Assembly (NCBI GenBank): GCA_900088475.1
Contig: FLMG01002953.1
Location: forward strand, 1,919-24,391
Reading direction: 5' to 3'
From: Hyphochytrium catenoides
Taxonomy: Eukaryota > Sar > Hyphochytriomycetes > Hyphochytriales > Hyphochytriaceae
Length of the DNA stretch: 22,473 nucleotides
The notes below the pieces were generated by a model that saw nothing but the letters and a program-made list of their open reading frames with translations, had not been told where the DNA came from and ran no database searches. Made by a program: the position numbers and the translations under genes. Below are positions 1-10,280 of this stretch, in pieces; the stretch's first letter is position 1, and each line of letters begins with the position of its first letter.

Positions 1-292
1 CTCTGACTAACGCCAATCCTAACGATCCTCCTGCCCACACAACTTCATATTCGTCAACTCCAAGTACGTGCTTGTAGTGCTGAGTGTTGAACTGGATGTC
101 GTGGCCATTCCGCGAGCCTTTGCGGACCAGAGAAGGCTTAGCGGCTTCATGGGCAGCTTGGACCTGAGGGTGTGGAATAGAGCCTGATCGCTCTCTCCCT
201 ATGTCTTTCTCTTTGGATCCGTCCTGCCCAGTGCTAGAAACGCCTTTCTGTCGCTGAATTATCGGTTCCAGATCCTGTGCAAGTGATGTCAT
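1..292 (-). CDS. N-terminal part of a protein with a possible PDZ-type domain start, runs off left edge
   Basis: An open minus-strand frame starts at an ATG at 292 and stays open to base 1, giving 97 residues; the gene continues beyond the window. An in-frame TAA lies about ten codons upstream and this is the first Met after it. Residues 1-60 are polar and look disordered. The last stretch contains YEVVWAGGSLGLALV, which resembles the first strand and carboxylate-binding loop (x-Phi-G-Phi) of a PDZ domain, here with SLGLAL in the GLGF position. PDZ domains bind C-terminal peptides and act as scaffolds. The PDZ call rests on about 15 residues, so the partner and location cannot be stated. The coding call is firmer than the domain call. 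Confidence 0.55.
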   Translation of the reverse strand, partial: MTSLAQDLEPIIQRQKGVSSTGQDGSKEKDIGRERSGSIPHPQVQAAHEAAKPSLVRKGSRNGHDIQFNTQHYKHVLGVDEYEVVWAGGSLGLALVR

Positions 293-780
293 TGTCCCTA
301 TTAATACTGCTAATCCGCTTTACCGAGTGCCGGCAGCCTGATGTAAGCCTTCTTGGTGCCGGGGCCAGCTGGCCTTAGGCGGGTGTCTTGATTGATAGTG
401 ATCAGCCGGCCCCTACTAGCGATGCTCAAGGAAGACTACCTCGATGAAGCCCATACGAACCAGTCCATGGGGAGCCCATCCGTTCAGCTAAGCTTTGTTC
501 CTTGAGGACGCACAGAGAGTGTCAAAGTTAACACTTTCCTACCACTTCCCGTTCCAAGCTCAAGACCCATCCACTTATCAACTTGAACAAGGAAAGTTAA
601 GTCACCGGAAAGAGAAGAATTTTCAATGCCTCCTGCGATGACGGGAGGTTGGAGAGGTGCTGCTGATATGTCTGTCAGTCAGTCTCAAGAATCTTATGCA
701 CTCTATTAACTGAGCTCAACGGTGCGAAGCAGCTGGTTCTACGGTCCTGATGAAGACGATTGCGGACGCTTCAAAGGATG

Positions 781-781
781 N

Positions 782-814
<33 letters not shown>
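781..814. repeat. (GA)n microsatellite preceded by an ambiguous base
   Basis: An uninterrupted GA dinucleotide run covers 782-814. Base 781, directly before it, is the only n in the window. The ambiguity probably reflects a collapsed or poorly resolved repeat length, so the true length may differ from what is shown. Confidence 0.95.
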
Positions 815-817
<3 letters not shown>

Positions 818-948
818 GTGCAGCCCCGTAGTCCGCAGGCAAGCATGCGGCATCACTAACTGTCAGGCGGAGGAGGTTACACATACAGACAGAGGAAGAA
901 AGGAGCTTCCTATCTGTTGTCTTTCCCTCTGAACTCTGTGTCCCGGGG

Positions 949-976
949 CTCTTTCTCTTTCTCTCTCGCTCTCTCG
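949..976. repeat. CT-rich tract complementary to the GA microsatellite
   Basis: A near-perfect CT run interrupted by a few T and G bases. It lies about 135 bases from the GA tract and could pair with it as an imperfect hairpin in single-stranded DNA or RNA. Confidence 0.7.
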
Positions 977-1737
977 TAGCTTTCCTAGCCACTTTTTTAT
1001 TCTGTCCATTTCTTGCTCTGTCTCGTCTCTGGAAATATTCCTGGTGCCCTCTGTCTCGTTCAGGGCCAAAAATACAGAAAGTCCATCCTCCTTTTCTTGT
1101 ATGAAATGCTGCACATTTCCAGCCAGGACCCACCCACATACGTGTGGCAGGAAGGATCAGGCCAACACTGTAGTAGGCCCTTGCAAGCAAGATACAATGA
1201 CACACCTTTAGGCGTTAATGCTGTCTATTACAAACGCCAGCAACACAACGCGTACAACAACGTACAAGAACTCACCCATGCAACCATTACCTCGTTAGTT
1301 TCGGGTAGCTTTCGGGTAGAGCTTCCAGACCCCAGCCAATATCCATAACTCCATCAAGATAAAACCCAATAACCCACAAGTGATACCCGGGTCTGCAACT
1401 TTCTCGTCTGGAGGTTACTACTACTCCACTATAGCGTGGGAATATAACTACAGGGGCGCGCCTAGTACTGCGCTGGCATCAAAAACTATTCTTCGAAATT
1501 CTCATGATGGAACTTGCAATTCTTCCGCAGCGAACCCAAAGATCCAAATCAAGGTCCTTCCTTGCCATTGGGCCCGTGTGAGAAGAAGCGTCCTGCATCA
1601 TCTGATCAGCAGCAGCAAGCCCAAGAATCATCTTTGCCTGCTCGCTTGCCGGTCTTGCCGGCTGGCTGGCTAATCTATCTGGAGCTGCTCCTCCTCACAG
1701 TGGACAAGGGACAACCAGTGTAAACACCAAGCTGCAC

Positions 1738-1769
1738 GCACTCCTGGTTCAAGCTGCACTCCTGGTTCA
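1738..1769. repeat. Short direct repeat, two 14-base copies with an 18-base period
   Basis: The sequence gcactcctggttca occurs at 1738-1751 and again at 1756-1769, identical in both copies. No coding frame covers it. It is most simply a small tandem duplication. Confidence 0.8.
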
Positions 1770-2061
1770 GCCGGAACTTACACCCCACTTGTCCTCCGGC
1801 TCTATACGTCCGTCCTTCCTGCTCATCAGCTGCCATCTTCGCTGGACGGGCCGGTCTCGGGTGCGTACCACTCTCGCCGGAGGTAGGTCATCCTAACCAC
1901 CTCCAATGTAGATACAGGAAAAACTGAGGATAGACGTACATTGAGAGTGCACATATGACCCCACCACCTCTAGCTGACCACCTCTTCTGTCCTCATGATG
2001 CGTTCTTTGCAGGGAGATATTTATCACACTTGACAAGCCCTACTTTTAACTTATTATAAAG

Positions 2062-2828
2062 ATGGTTTGGGGATTACAACGAGGATGCTCTATGCTTTTG
2101 GTTTCTCTCTTGCTGTACGTTCTGCTACTTATTACCGCCGAAGAGGTACTGGAGAAGAGCCTAACGGCATCAGAATGCCGGGATCTCGGCTTCTTGAAGG
2201 ACCGAGTTACTTATGATAGCTGCAAGGAGCTTGAGAAATATGTCATAGGCGATTCAGGTACCACTTCATGTACAGGAGAATGGCATGCTCACAAGCACTA
2301 ATGACGCGTTGCTGGCCCTTTCCCTAGAGCTAATCAGCGAATGTTACTCCTGCGCGGATGAGGATGCGAAGTCAGAATTGGTAAGCGCATTGTCCTACGA
2401 CTCCATTCTTGCAAAATCTAATTTAGCAACCTTATCACAGTACTCGCGCGCAGAGCTGCAGCTCAGTAGACCACATGCTTGGTCCAACCAAGAACTGCGG
2501 ATTTTTATAAATGATCATGCCGACAAGTTTAAGAAGCTAAAAATTCAGGTACGCTTTCATTCCACGCTCATCATGGTACACTCTACCTGGCGGCCTAATA
2601 CAACGGTCCCGGTGCTCAGTACATGCGAGACACGGAACCCACTTTGGTCTTTTGGAGTAAAGGCTCATCTGAGGTTGCTGAGAGAGTCAGGTAGGGGCAA
2701 GCCAAGCGAACCAACGCCTTACTTCAGCGTGATGACGTCTTGCTGATGTACTCTGCTCCCTCTACAGCGTCGGAGAATGGAAAGTCGATAGTCTAATGGA
2801 GTTCATCACCAAAAAGCTTAAGGCTTAA
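2062..2828 (+). CDS. SELENOF/Sep15-family ER protein lacking the redox motif
   Basis: Proposed exons are 2062-2257, 2328-2380, 2441-2548, 2620-2690 and 2768-2828, giving 162 residues against 165 in human SELENOF. All introns are GT...AG and the frame is kept. A hydrophobic signal peptide covers about residues 8-26. The Cys-rich N-domain that binds UDP-glucose:glycoprotein glucosyltransferase in animals is recognisable (ECRDLGF; Cys39, 54, 71, 74), with fewer cysteines than in human. The thioredoxin-like Sep15/SelM domain follows: KSELYSRAELQL, then FKKLKIQYMRDTEPTLVFW, then the final VGEWKVDSLMEFITKKLK. Where animals have Cys-Gly-Sec, this protein reads Ser92-Arg93-Pro94, with no Cys and no in-frame TGA. 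Family membership is well supported. The inferred role is a non-redox partner in ER glycoprotein quality control. There is no C-terminal KDEL-type signal, as in SELENOF. Confidence 0.85.
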
Positions 2829-3940
2829 AACCTTGAGGGTCTATGACAGAAGTCAGCTTAATGCTGCGCTTACAAGCAAACCGTAGAGCCAGAGAAGGCT
2901 TGGTCCTTAGCCCAAATGAGTGACTGGAGAAGTAATTCTCTGCTCGGGCGTGTATAATAAGTCCTTGAAGAATGTTAATAGCGCAGTCAGAACCGAGCAG
3001 TATGACGAACACATAGATAATTAATGACGACAAACTTTAAAAAGAGGCACTATTTCTTGACGAGGAACGCCTTCACGCCAGACGGACGTCATAGCGAAGT
3101 CCACACCAGCGAGTTTTAGTGAAGCACAGTCCTTATAGCCAATCGGCGATAGCAAAAGAGAGAGAAGGATATGGGCTCTAGAGGTGCTGATGTGTCACTG
3201 GTTACTGCAGCTTGCTCACAAGATCGGCGCGGTCGCACTCTGCACAAATTTACCCCTACGAGAGCCTTACACATTGCCTCTGCTATCTCTACAGCCCCGC
3301 TAGGCTCCTCCCTTAAGATCACCAATCCAGGTCTTTGTCTTACGGAACGTACGGACTCTAGGCAAGGACACGCACAACTTGGCCACATACCTCGCGTGTC
3401 TCTTCGATTGATAGAGCTTTACTATGCATATGCTGTAGGCAGCGCTGCATCCTCGCATCACGTTTTATAAGAAGGAAGCTCTCATGTCATCCCAGGTCTA
3501 TGGGAAACAGAAGTATACCCGCTAACAGCTATCTAGAGAGAGAGGCAAGTGCTGTTTGTAAAGTCTTTCTTTCCCGCCAAAAGCGGCGCGGTTGACAGTG
3601 AGAGAACGCTTGTCCGCGGTGTTCTGCTGAAGCGAAGGGCGACTCTAGTAGGAGAGCGGGAGCAGGGACAGAGGCTCTGAGGCGCTGGGACAGCAGAGGA
3701 TCAACCACTGTTGGCTGAGGGAGGTGGTGCTGAGCTGAGGCGAGAGCGGGTTTTAAGCAAAGGACTCGACAATCTTGTTACATCGATTGAAAAAATCAGA
3801 GGGGTGGTGGTCCCTAGGAAAGAGAGAGTCTGAGCTCCGATTTCAATGTGTTCAGCACTCTGCAGACAGGGCTTTTCTACATAAAAGCCGGTTGCAGGGA
3901 CACTTTTGCTACAATAGTTAGTGAGCGCGGCATTGACGAA
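2829..3940. other. Intergenic interval between SELENOF-like and RAD18 genes
   Basis: It holds the 3' flank of the SELENOF-like gene and presumably the promoter and 5' UTR of RAD18. The longest open frame (3171-3470, +) has no domain, repeat or protein-like composition that I can support. The last 400 bases are purine-rich. Nothing else is visible. Confidence 0.55.
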
Positions 3941-6012
3941 ATGGAAGGAACTGAACTTGGAGAGGATCCTCTGGCGCTTGAATGGCCGTTAGACCTCAAA
4001 GTGGGAAGTGAGATTGAAACTCATCTCACATGCTCAATATGCTACGGGTACCTGCAAACCTGCGTCTCTCTTAACTGCGGGTAAGAAAACCAACTTCCCC
4101 CTTTGTCAGCCTAAGCTGGGGCCCCATTGACTATGGCATGGACCTAAGTCACTTGCTGCAGGCACAACTATTGCTCTCTTTGTATAAGGAGGACTTTAAG
4201 TTTTAAGTCGGAGTGTCCGACCTGCCGGAAACATGCAGCCCCGGGAGATCTTAGACCTAACCGAGCTCTCGACCGCATCGCGTCGCTCTTTGCAAAGTTA
4301 AAGAAAGTTCTTCTAGCAGCAGAAGATGACAACGAAGACGAAGTAGAAGAGCAAGAAGAGGCCAAAAGAAATGGGCGAAGTAAAGGGTCAAGACCGGAGC
4401 GAAGGCTTCCAACGACGTCCTATCGCCTTATGAAGGATAACAAGGTAACTCTAACGAGACTGATCAAGCCTCACCATTTATCTTACGGCTAGCTGTTCTT
4501 ACAGCTGCGAGAGCTACTAAGAAGCCAAGGGTTGCCTGTAAATGGCGATAGGGAATCGCTTATATGGAGACATAAGGAGGTAAACAGTCCTGCTGAACCG
4601 TCTTCTCCTTTTGACATGAAATACCAGTATCAGTCCGTCTCTCTTCGACTCTTTCTCTCTCTCACTCTCTTTAACGTTGGCCATTCCTCCTCGTTGTCAC
4701 GTTGAGTCTCACTCACGCGATCGTCGTCTTTTAGTACGTGATGCTATATAACGCGGAGTGCGACAAGGAAGAAAGGATGCTCTGCAGTGAGATTGTGGAA
4801 GCAGTATTAAAGAGCGAGAAAGAAAGGAAAAAGAGCACCAAGCAACTTTCCAAGGACAAAGCGCTATTAGGAGTAAAGGACGGCTCCTGGGAGAAGGCTC
4901 TGGAGTCCGAAAAGCTGACATCCAACTTTGCAAAGCTTGCAGAGCAGGCACGGAAGAGCATGTCGAGAACTAGGAAGCGGCCATGCCCTGCAAAGGAACC
5001 CGATGACGCTGGAAACGGCGAGGTGCCCGATGGCAAATCTGAACGCGAAGAAAGCAAAGCCGTATCTCCTCTTTCGTCACGAGCGGAGCCCTCTTCCAGT
5101 CTAGATGACCCTAACAGTGAATCACTTGAAGTAACAGAGAGAGTTGTCTACTCTGGCGTGCTAAAGCGCCCATTCCAGTATCGAGAAGGTGATTCGCCTC
5201 GCAAGGCAAAACAGCAGCGCAGACAGCTTGAAGCTTCGACAAGTGAACGAAGGAAGCTAGTCGATGCAGTGACTGAGTATGTCTCTGCAAACCTAGACTT
5301 CGCTGCTGAGGCTTTGGTGGAGGGAACGGTACTCGCCCTCGATGAGATGAGGACGTGGGTTCGAGTGAATCCTACTCAAGCAGCAGAGACGCTTATTCAG
5401 CGCGCCGCTGAAGGAGAAACAGAAACCGAGCCAAGAAGCAGTGCACTCTCTCCTTCAACAGCTCAAAAGGCCATGAGGATTGTAGAAGAAGTTTCAGGAA
5501 ACTTGGACTTATCCGAGAAAGGCGTCATAAAGTCGAAGAGTAGGGACGGTACCAAAGCCAGAAGGGGGAAGACGTCGCTGCAGCTACCTCATTCTGAGCT
5601 GGATGAAAGTGGCGCTAATGCTAGTCTCCGTGAGGAAGATAGGAAAAGCTGCAATGAAAGAGAGAATGGAGAGAAAGGTTCGACGACTAAAGCGGTCGTT
5701 GGCAGGGCAGAAGGAGAGACCATTATCCTAGACGAAGACGAACCAGAGGGCCCTCCATTCAGCTCCGAGAGCTCTCGAGACTCGAAGTCCGCGGCTTCTT
5801 CATCTTCGGCCTCTTATACTTCTCTTTTACAGACCACCGCTCAGGCCTCAGTTTTGCCTAGCACGTGGGCGTGTCCTCGCTGTACGTTGGAGAACAGCTC
5901 CATTGGCCGGAGTTGCATGGCCTGCGAGGCGCCAAACCCCAATGCAGTAGCCACAGTCAGAACTCGGCGACAAGTCCGACTGACGGAAGTTGGCGTGACA
6001 CCGGAGAGCTAG
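3941..6012 (+). CDS. RAD18: RAD18-type E3 ubiquitin ligase with C-terminal NZF finger
   Basis: Exons 3941-4080, 4162-4444, 4505-4579 and 4735-6012 give 591 residues. The ATG at 3941 is the first in frame. A C3HC4 RING covers residues 31-68 (Cys31, 34, 46, His48, Cys51, 54, 65, 68), with HNYCSLCIRR and ECPTCRK close to RAD18. A SAP DNA-binding domain follows at about 134-171 (YRLMKDNKLRELLRSQGLP, then WRHKEYVMLYNAECD), as expected for RAD18. The family monoubiquitinates PCNA with RAD6 to start translesion synthesis. The 65 residues between RING and SAP are acidic and lack the usual UBZ4 finger. The long C-terminal region carries TIILDEDE (about 495-502), a good SUMO-interacting motif, and a RanBP2/NZF zinc finger at 544-563 (W-x-C-x2-C-x3-N-x6-C-x2-C). 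An AATAAA sits just after the stop at 6014-6019. The next gene converges 111 bases away. Confidence 0.92.
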
Positions 6013-6123
6013 CAATAAAGACCAAGCCTTCAAAAGGGTGCTGAGAGAGTCAAGGAGGGGAGATTGATTTGATACGGCGGAACGAAGAGCCGACAAAATA
6101 CGGAAAATTTTTGCAAAGAGATA

Positions 6124-6962
6124 TTAGTCTCCTTCGACGCTCATTATAAGCCCGACGCGCTCTCGGACTGAGACTTCTTTGTCCCCATAAACAGCCGCCT
6201 GGAGCGAGAGAGCGCAGCTTTTCCACTGCTTATACAGTTCACAGTTGCCATTGTGAGTTCTGTGGCCCAGCATTCCGTCCGCTTTAATAACAGAAAACTT
6301 TCCCTCGTCCAGTCTGATCTCTTTCGTCGGGAAGTAGTCCTCCTCCTCAGATTGTAAGATAGGGCGTATCAGGCCAGCTGTGACGTGAAACCTTCGCATC
6401 GCTTTGTCTCTCTGAGACTTAGCTTCCTCCCCTGTCACTACGACAGAGAGGCAAAAGTCTACATTGTGAAGCACAGCGTGGGTTGCTATCTGTGAAAGAC
6501 CTCCTGTGAGCTCCTTGAAGCGGTAGTGGGCGGTAATGATCTCCTTCAGAAGCTCTTTCTTCGCGTAAAGCGTGGGCCTACCCATGGCAATTAGCTCCTC
6601 GTAAGCCCTGAGAATATTCTTAAACTCGCACGACATGGAGATAAACAGAGCGAACTCCGCATGCGGAAGGCCCTGAGGAGTACGCTGGGCGAAGCGGTAG
6701 AGCTCCAGTCGCAGCCTTTCATAGGCTAAAAGGTCCTGATGCAGGAGGCAACAGGGAGTCGTCAGAGAAAGCAGGAGGAGAGAGAAAGGATCAAGAGAAA
6801 GACAGAGGCCCAAAGACCTAACCCTAAGCAGAAAGTGCAGACTATGAGAGTTACCTCCTCTACTATGTCATAGTGCAGCTGTTTAGTCACGGGCCCTATT
6901 GCCTTCAGACACCTTGTCAAGTTATTATCCGCGGAGTTGCCACGGGCCAGGACCCCTCCCAT
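6124..6962 (-). CDS. Protein of unknown function, 239 residues
   Basis: Exon 1 is 6855-6962 and exon 2 is 6124-6735, joined by a 119-base GT...AG intron with a pyrimidine-rich 3' end; phase is zero on both sides. The ATG at 6962 is the first Met after an in-frame TAG, although a further 5' exon cannot be excluded. I do not recognise the family. The first half looks mainly helical (YERLRLELYRFAQ, FKNILRAYEELIAMGRP, YAKKELLKEIITAHYRFKEL). The second half mixes short hydrophobic strands (VDFCLSVVVTGEEA) with acidic loops. There is no signal peptide, clear transmembrane segment or zinc motif. It converges on RAD18, with only 111 bases between the stop codons. Confidence 0.7.
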
Positions 6963-8397
6963 TGCCACTGTCTAACGCGGTGGCTTTAGTGCTCTGAAGT
7001 GTGGCGATCTAGGATATCCACCATCGAAGAAGAGGCAGTCCGGCGTTTTCTTCCGGATAGCATATGGGGTGATCTCCTAGGTAAGGCTGGCCCGATGTAT
7101 TGCTGTGAGGCAGTAGGCCGCTGTCCGGTAACACCGTTGATTCGCTGAGGCACTGCTCTTGCTATTATTGAAAGAGCTCCAGCTTGAGCCACTGCCTCTA
7201 TTTTGTCTCTGCTTGTGCTACACTTCCTGCTGGGCGACTGCTATACTATCCAGAATGACAGGCTGATGGAGAAGCCACGAGTTCTGACATAACAGAGGAA
7301 CTGAAGTGCCTGGGTATCAAATGCAGGAGCCCTGGCATGTCTCACTTAGCCTTATAGGCCACTGAACAGCCTGTTAGCTAACCTCTGACGGGGCTTGCCA
7401 GCCTCATAAAGCGGAGAGCGTGATGAGACCACTGCTACCACTGCCGCTGCCGCCGCGAGTGTGTGGACCCCTGGGAAAGCTGCAGACGAAGCGAAGAAAG
7501 AACGTTACAGGCCTTGCCTGCTCAAACACACTTCTGACACAGTAGACATGCAGTACAGTCCAGGAGTTAGAAGACAGACATGCCATACCCATGCATTAAC
7601 ACACGAAGCGACGCCGGAGTTGAAAGAAGTGAGTAAACTCCATCCAGTACCGTTTTACATGTTTAGTAGTTAGTTTCGGCTACCTTCAGATCAACCAATC
7701 ACTACTGTACCAAGGAATACATCTTACCCACCTCTATTTTGCTAGAAGCTCCGGTATTTTCGGCACCACTAGCTCAATAATGTTAATCGTCTACCTTTCT
7801 GTCTGTCTCTTGAGTCACTCTAGTTCTCCCCTCTTCCTCAACCTTCATTCATACTCTGCCTTCCTTCTCCTCCTCAGTGTCTTTCTCTCTCTTAAGTCTC
7901 CCTTTTCACTCAGCGCCATTCTCGCTTGCCAAGGTTATGAACGGAGCTAGAGGTCTGGTGTTGGTGTTGTTGAAGAGTGATGCTCAGAATAGGGAAAGTC
8001 TCTCTCACCTCCTCAGGCCGGGGCCACTAACAGATCAGACTGCTGGGTTCTTAATCAGCAGTAGCCTTGTGAAAGACGGAGCCCTTGTTCAATGAATCTC
8101 AGCTCATGCACTCGGCGTAGGATGACGCTGTGTCGCACTGTTTCTCAGTTGTACTTGACCATAAGCTGGCGGATGGCAGGAATGGGGTCTGTGCAAGCAC
8201 AAGGCTCTCGTCTGCCGCATACGAGTCCCCTGCTAGGACTTCTCCCTGTCCCATGCCTTGATCTTAGCATCCCCAGCCTTCGCTCTCACTTAGTAATAAC
8301 GAGCGGTTGCGGGAAAGCAGAATGATGATAACCGCTTCTACCCGTCGACAACAATTAAGAAGCCAAAGCCGGAGCCATATTTCGAACGGTAAAGGAG
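6963..8397. other. Gene-free interval between two minus-strand genes
   Basis: It separates the 3' end of the coiled-coil LRR gene from the start of the unknown gene at 6962, so it should hold the latter's promoter. An open minus frame at 6986-7192 lacks an ATG near its 5' end and could at most be an untested upstream exon. A pyrimidine-rich patch lies at about 7795-7915. No other coding signal is visible. Confidence 0.5.
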
Positions 8398-10280
8398 TCA
8401 AAGTGCAACATGCTCAGGGAGGAGGGGAGAGAGACGTCCACAGAGCGCTGGGGTCGCGAGGTTGCGTCTAACATTCACTAGCTTTAGGTTGGGGCAGAAT
8501 CTCTTGACGGATGGGGCAGCGAAGGTATTAAAGAGTAGCTCCACTCCGTCATTTGTCAAGTGGTTCTGAGATAGATTCAGTGTCTCCAGGGATTCGACGC
8601 CTCGTTGGTGCACGGTGTGCACTATGGACTTAGCTCCTTCATCGTTGATCGCATTTCCCTTCAAGTCCAAAGTCGTCACGCGGCAAGCGGCCATCGCCTG
8701 TAGTAATGCTGAGAGACTTTGACTGTCAATGAGGTTATACTGAAGGTGAAGACGCTGTAAATGACTGGCGTGTCCTGATTCCAGCCAAATACAAAGGGCC
8801 ATTAGCCCTTGACGCCCAATGCGATTGTAAGCTAGGTTTAGGCTCTGGAGATGAGGGCAGGCTCCGTTGGCGAGTAGCCTGCTTAGAACAATAGCTCCTT
8901 TGTCACCTATTCCCTTGCAAGTCAAGTTGAGAAGCCGCTTATACTGCATCAAGTCCAAGTCAAATACTGACAATCCTGGCTGGATGCAAAAGGTAGGAGG
9001 AGTCTTTGCCTGGTATTTGTGGCCGCTCCCATGCCTGTTGTCGCTTGCTGAGGAACGGCGCCGACCTTGGTAAGGATCTAGCCCTGCAAGGACGGCAGGG
9101 AACAGAGCCTATATGTCACAAAGAAGCGGAATGTGAGAAGCAATAGGGGGAAGATGTATCGATGTAGCCTAATAAAGACAGAAGATATGACGCAAGAGGA
9201 AAGAACTCGAAGCCCAAGTAGTTCCTGCTGTACCTCTGCGTCTGGCTTAAGCCTAAGGACAAGGTCGTTGACAGTCTCCAATGGTTGATCACTTTTGTCT
9301 GGCCCAGCAGCATCGCCGAACACTTCCTCTTTGCTCCTCACCACCCCTGCAATTGGCTCCGCCTTGTCACTGCTGCTCCTGCTGCCCCGCAGAACCAAGC
9401 TTTCCATGCTAGTGAGATGTCTGGCACATCGCCCGACTCCAAGCTGGGTGCCCAGTGCGTCTGCGTAATTGAGCGCTTGTATGAGGGAATCTTGTTGTCT
9501 GGCAGACTCTTCCTTCAGCAGCCGCTCCTGAGCATAAATCTGCATCAAGCAGAAAAAGGAAATAGAGAAAGGTTAGCGGCTATAAGCTGATACCTCTCTA
9601 GCACGTTTTTTCTGGAATATTATTGAAAGGGATAGCCTAAGACAGAGTTAGAGCTGCAACCCAGGCCCGTGGTTGCGCATTATGGACGGTAGAACAAAGG
9701 ATCATGGACTCTCCTTAGCGAGACGCCTCTAGTTAAAAAGGAGAACTGACAAGAAAACAACCTCGAGGCTTCTCTTCCTCTCCATATCTTGCTCGTTAAG
9801 TAGCACCATGGCAGCTGAATTCTCCTCCTCTCGGCGTCTGAGATTGTCCATGCGGAAGGCATGCAAAGTATCCGTCAGTACGTTCAGACGATGGCAGCGA
9901 TCCACTAGCTCCACGTTGCGCTCCTCATGTTCTTTCCTTTTCTCTTTGATTAGGTTATCTTGCTCTTTCTCAAACATCACCCTCTGTCTTGTGAGCATCG
10001 CATTTTGCCTTCTTTCTCTTCTCTGTTGCGCCAATCTATCCTCTATGTCTTGGGCTCGTTGAGTCTGTTTTTTGGCTTCTTCCTCCTCTCTCCACTTTTG
10101 TACCGGTTCGGCCCGTAGCTGATACCGCTTCACAGCCCAGTTTTGCACGTCATCCCAAGCTGTCCTTTCTAGCTCGGCCAACAGATCGGCGTCAGGATGA
10201 AGGCTGTCATGTGTGCTACTGCTATGCACGGAGCGAAGAGCCCTTTTTTGCCTTCCTAGTGATGAGGTTTCATCTGTCAT
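8398..10280 (-). CDS. Coiled-coil protein with C-terminal leucine-rich repeats (RNI-like)
   Basis: Exons on the minus strand are 9762-10280, 9234-9539 and 8398-9108, all joining in phase zero, giving 511 residues. Introns are GTTGTT...GCAG and GTACAG...ATAG. The first 230 residues are rich in Arg, Glu and Gln (KWREEEEAKKQTQRAQDIED and similar) and should form a long coiled coil. A polar linker follows. From about residue 325 to 495 there are about five leucine-rich repeats of 27-30 residues of the ribonuclease-inhibitor type: LQSLNLAYNRIG, LQRLHLQYNLID, VTTLDLKGNAIND, LETLNLSQNHLTNDG, LKLVNVRRN. LRRs of this type are protein-binding scaffolds. Coiled-coil plus LRR proteins are common in cilia and the cytoskeleton of protists, but that role is only a guess here. 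The ATG at 10280 is in a good frame. Confidence 0.8.

Larger units (their letters stand above)
293..2061. other. Gene-free interval between divergent genes
   Basis: No open frame here looks like protein on either strand; the short ones are low-complexity or lack a plausible start. The interval separates the minus-strand PDZ-like gene from the plus-strand SELENOF gene, so it probably holds both promoters. It contains a GA microsatellite, a complementary CT-rich patch and a short direct repeat, listed separately. Confidence 0.6.

Noticed and set aside
771-1205. Overlapping minus-strand open frames of 144 and 83 residues
   Set aside because: They run through the GA/CT repeats and are dominated by Arg-Glu or Ser-Leu low complexity; no domain or protein-like segment.
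1380-1723. Plus-strand open frames, one with a Gln-rich segment
   Set aside because: Two overlapping frames of similar quality, no splice signals that connect either to a neighbour, no recognisable motif.
2441-2548. Selenocysteine codon in the SELENOF-like gene
   Set aside because: There is no in-frame TGA in any proposed exon, so it is not a selenoprotein under this model.
3171-3470. 99-codon plus-strand frame upstream of RAD18
   Set aside because: No domain, no homology I can recall, and it lies in the likely promoter region of RAD18.
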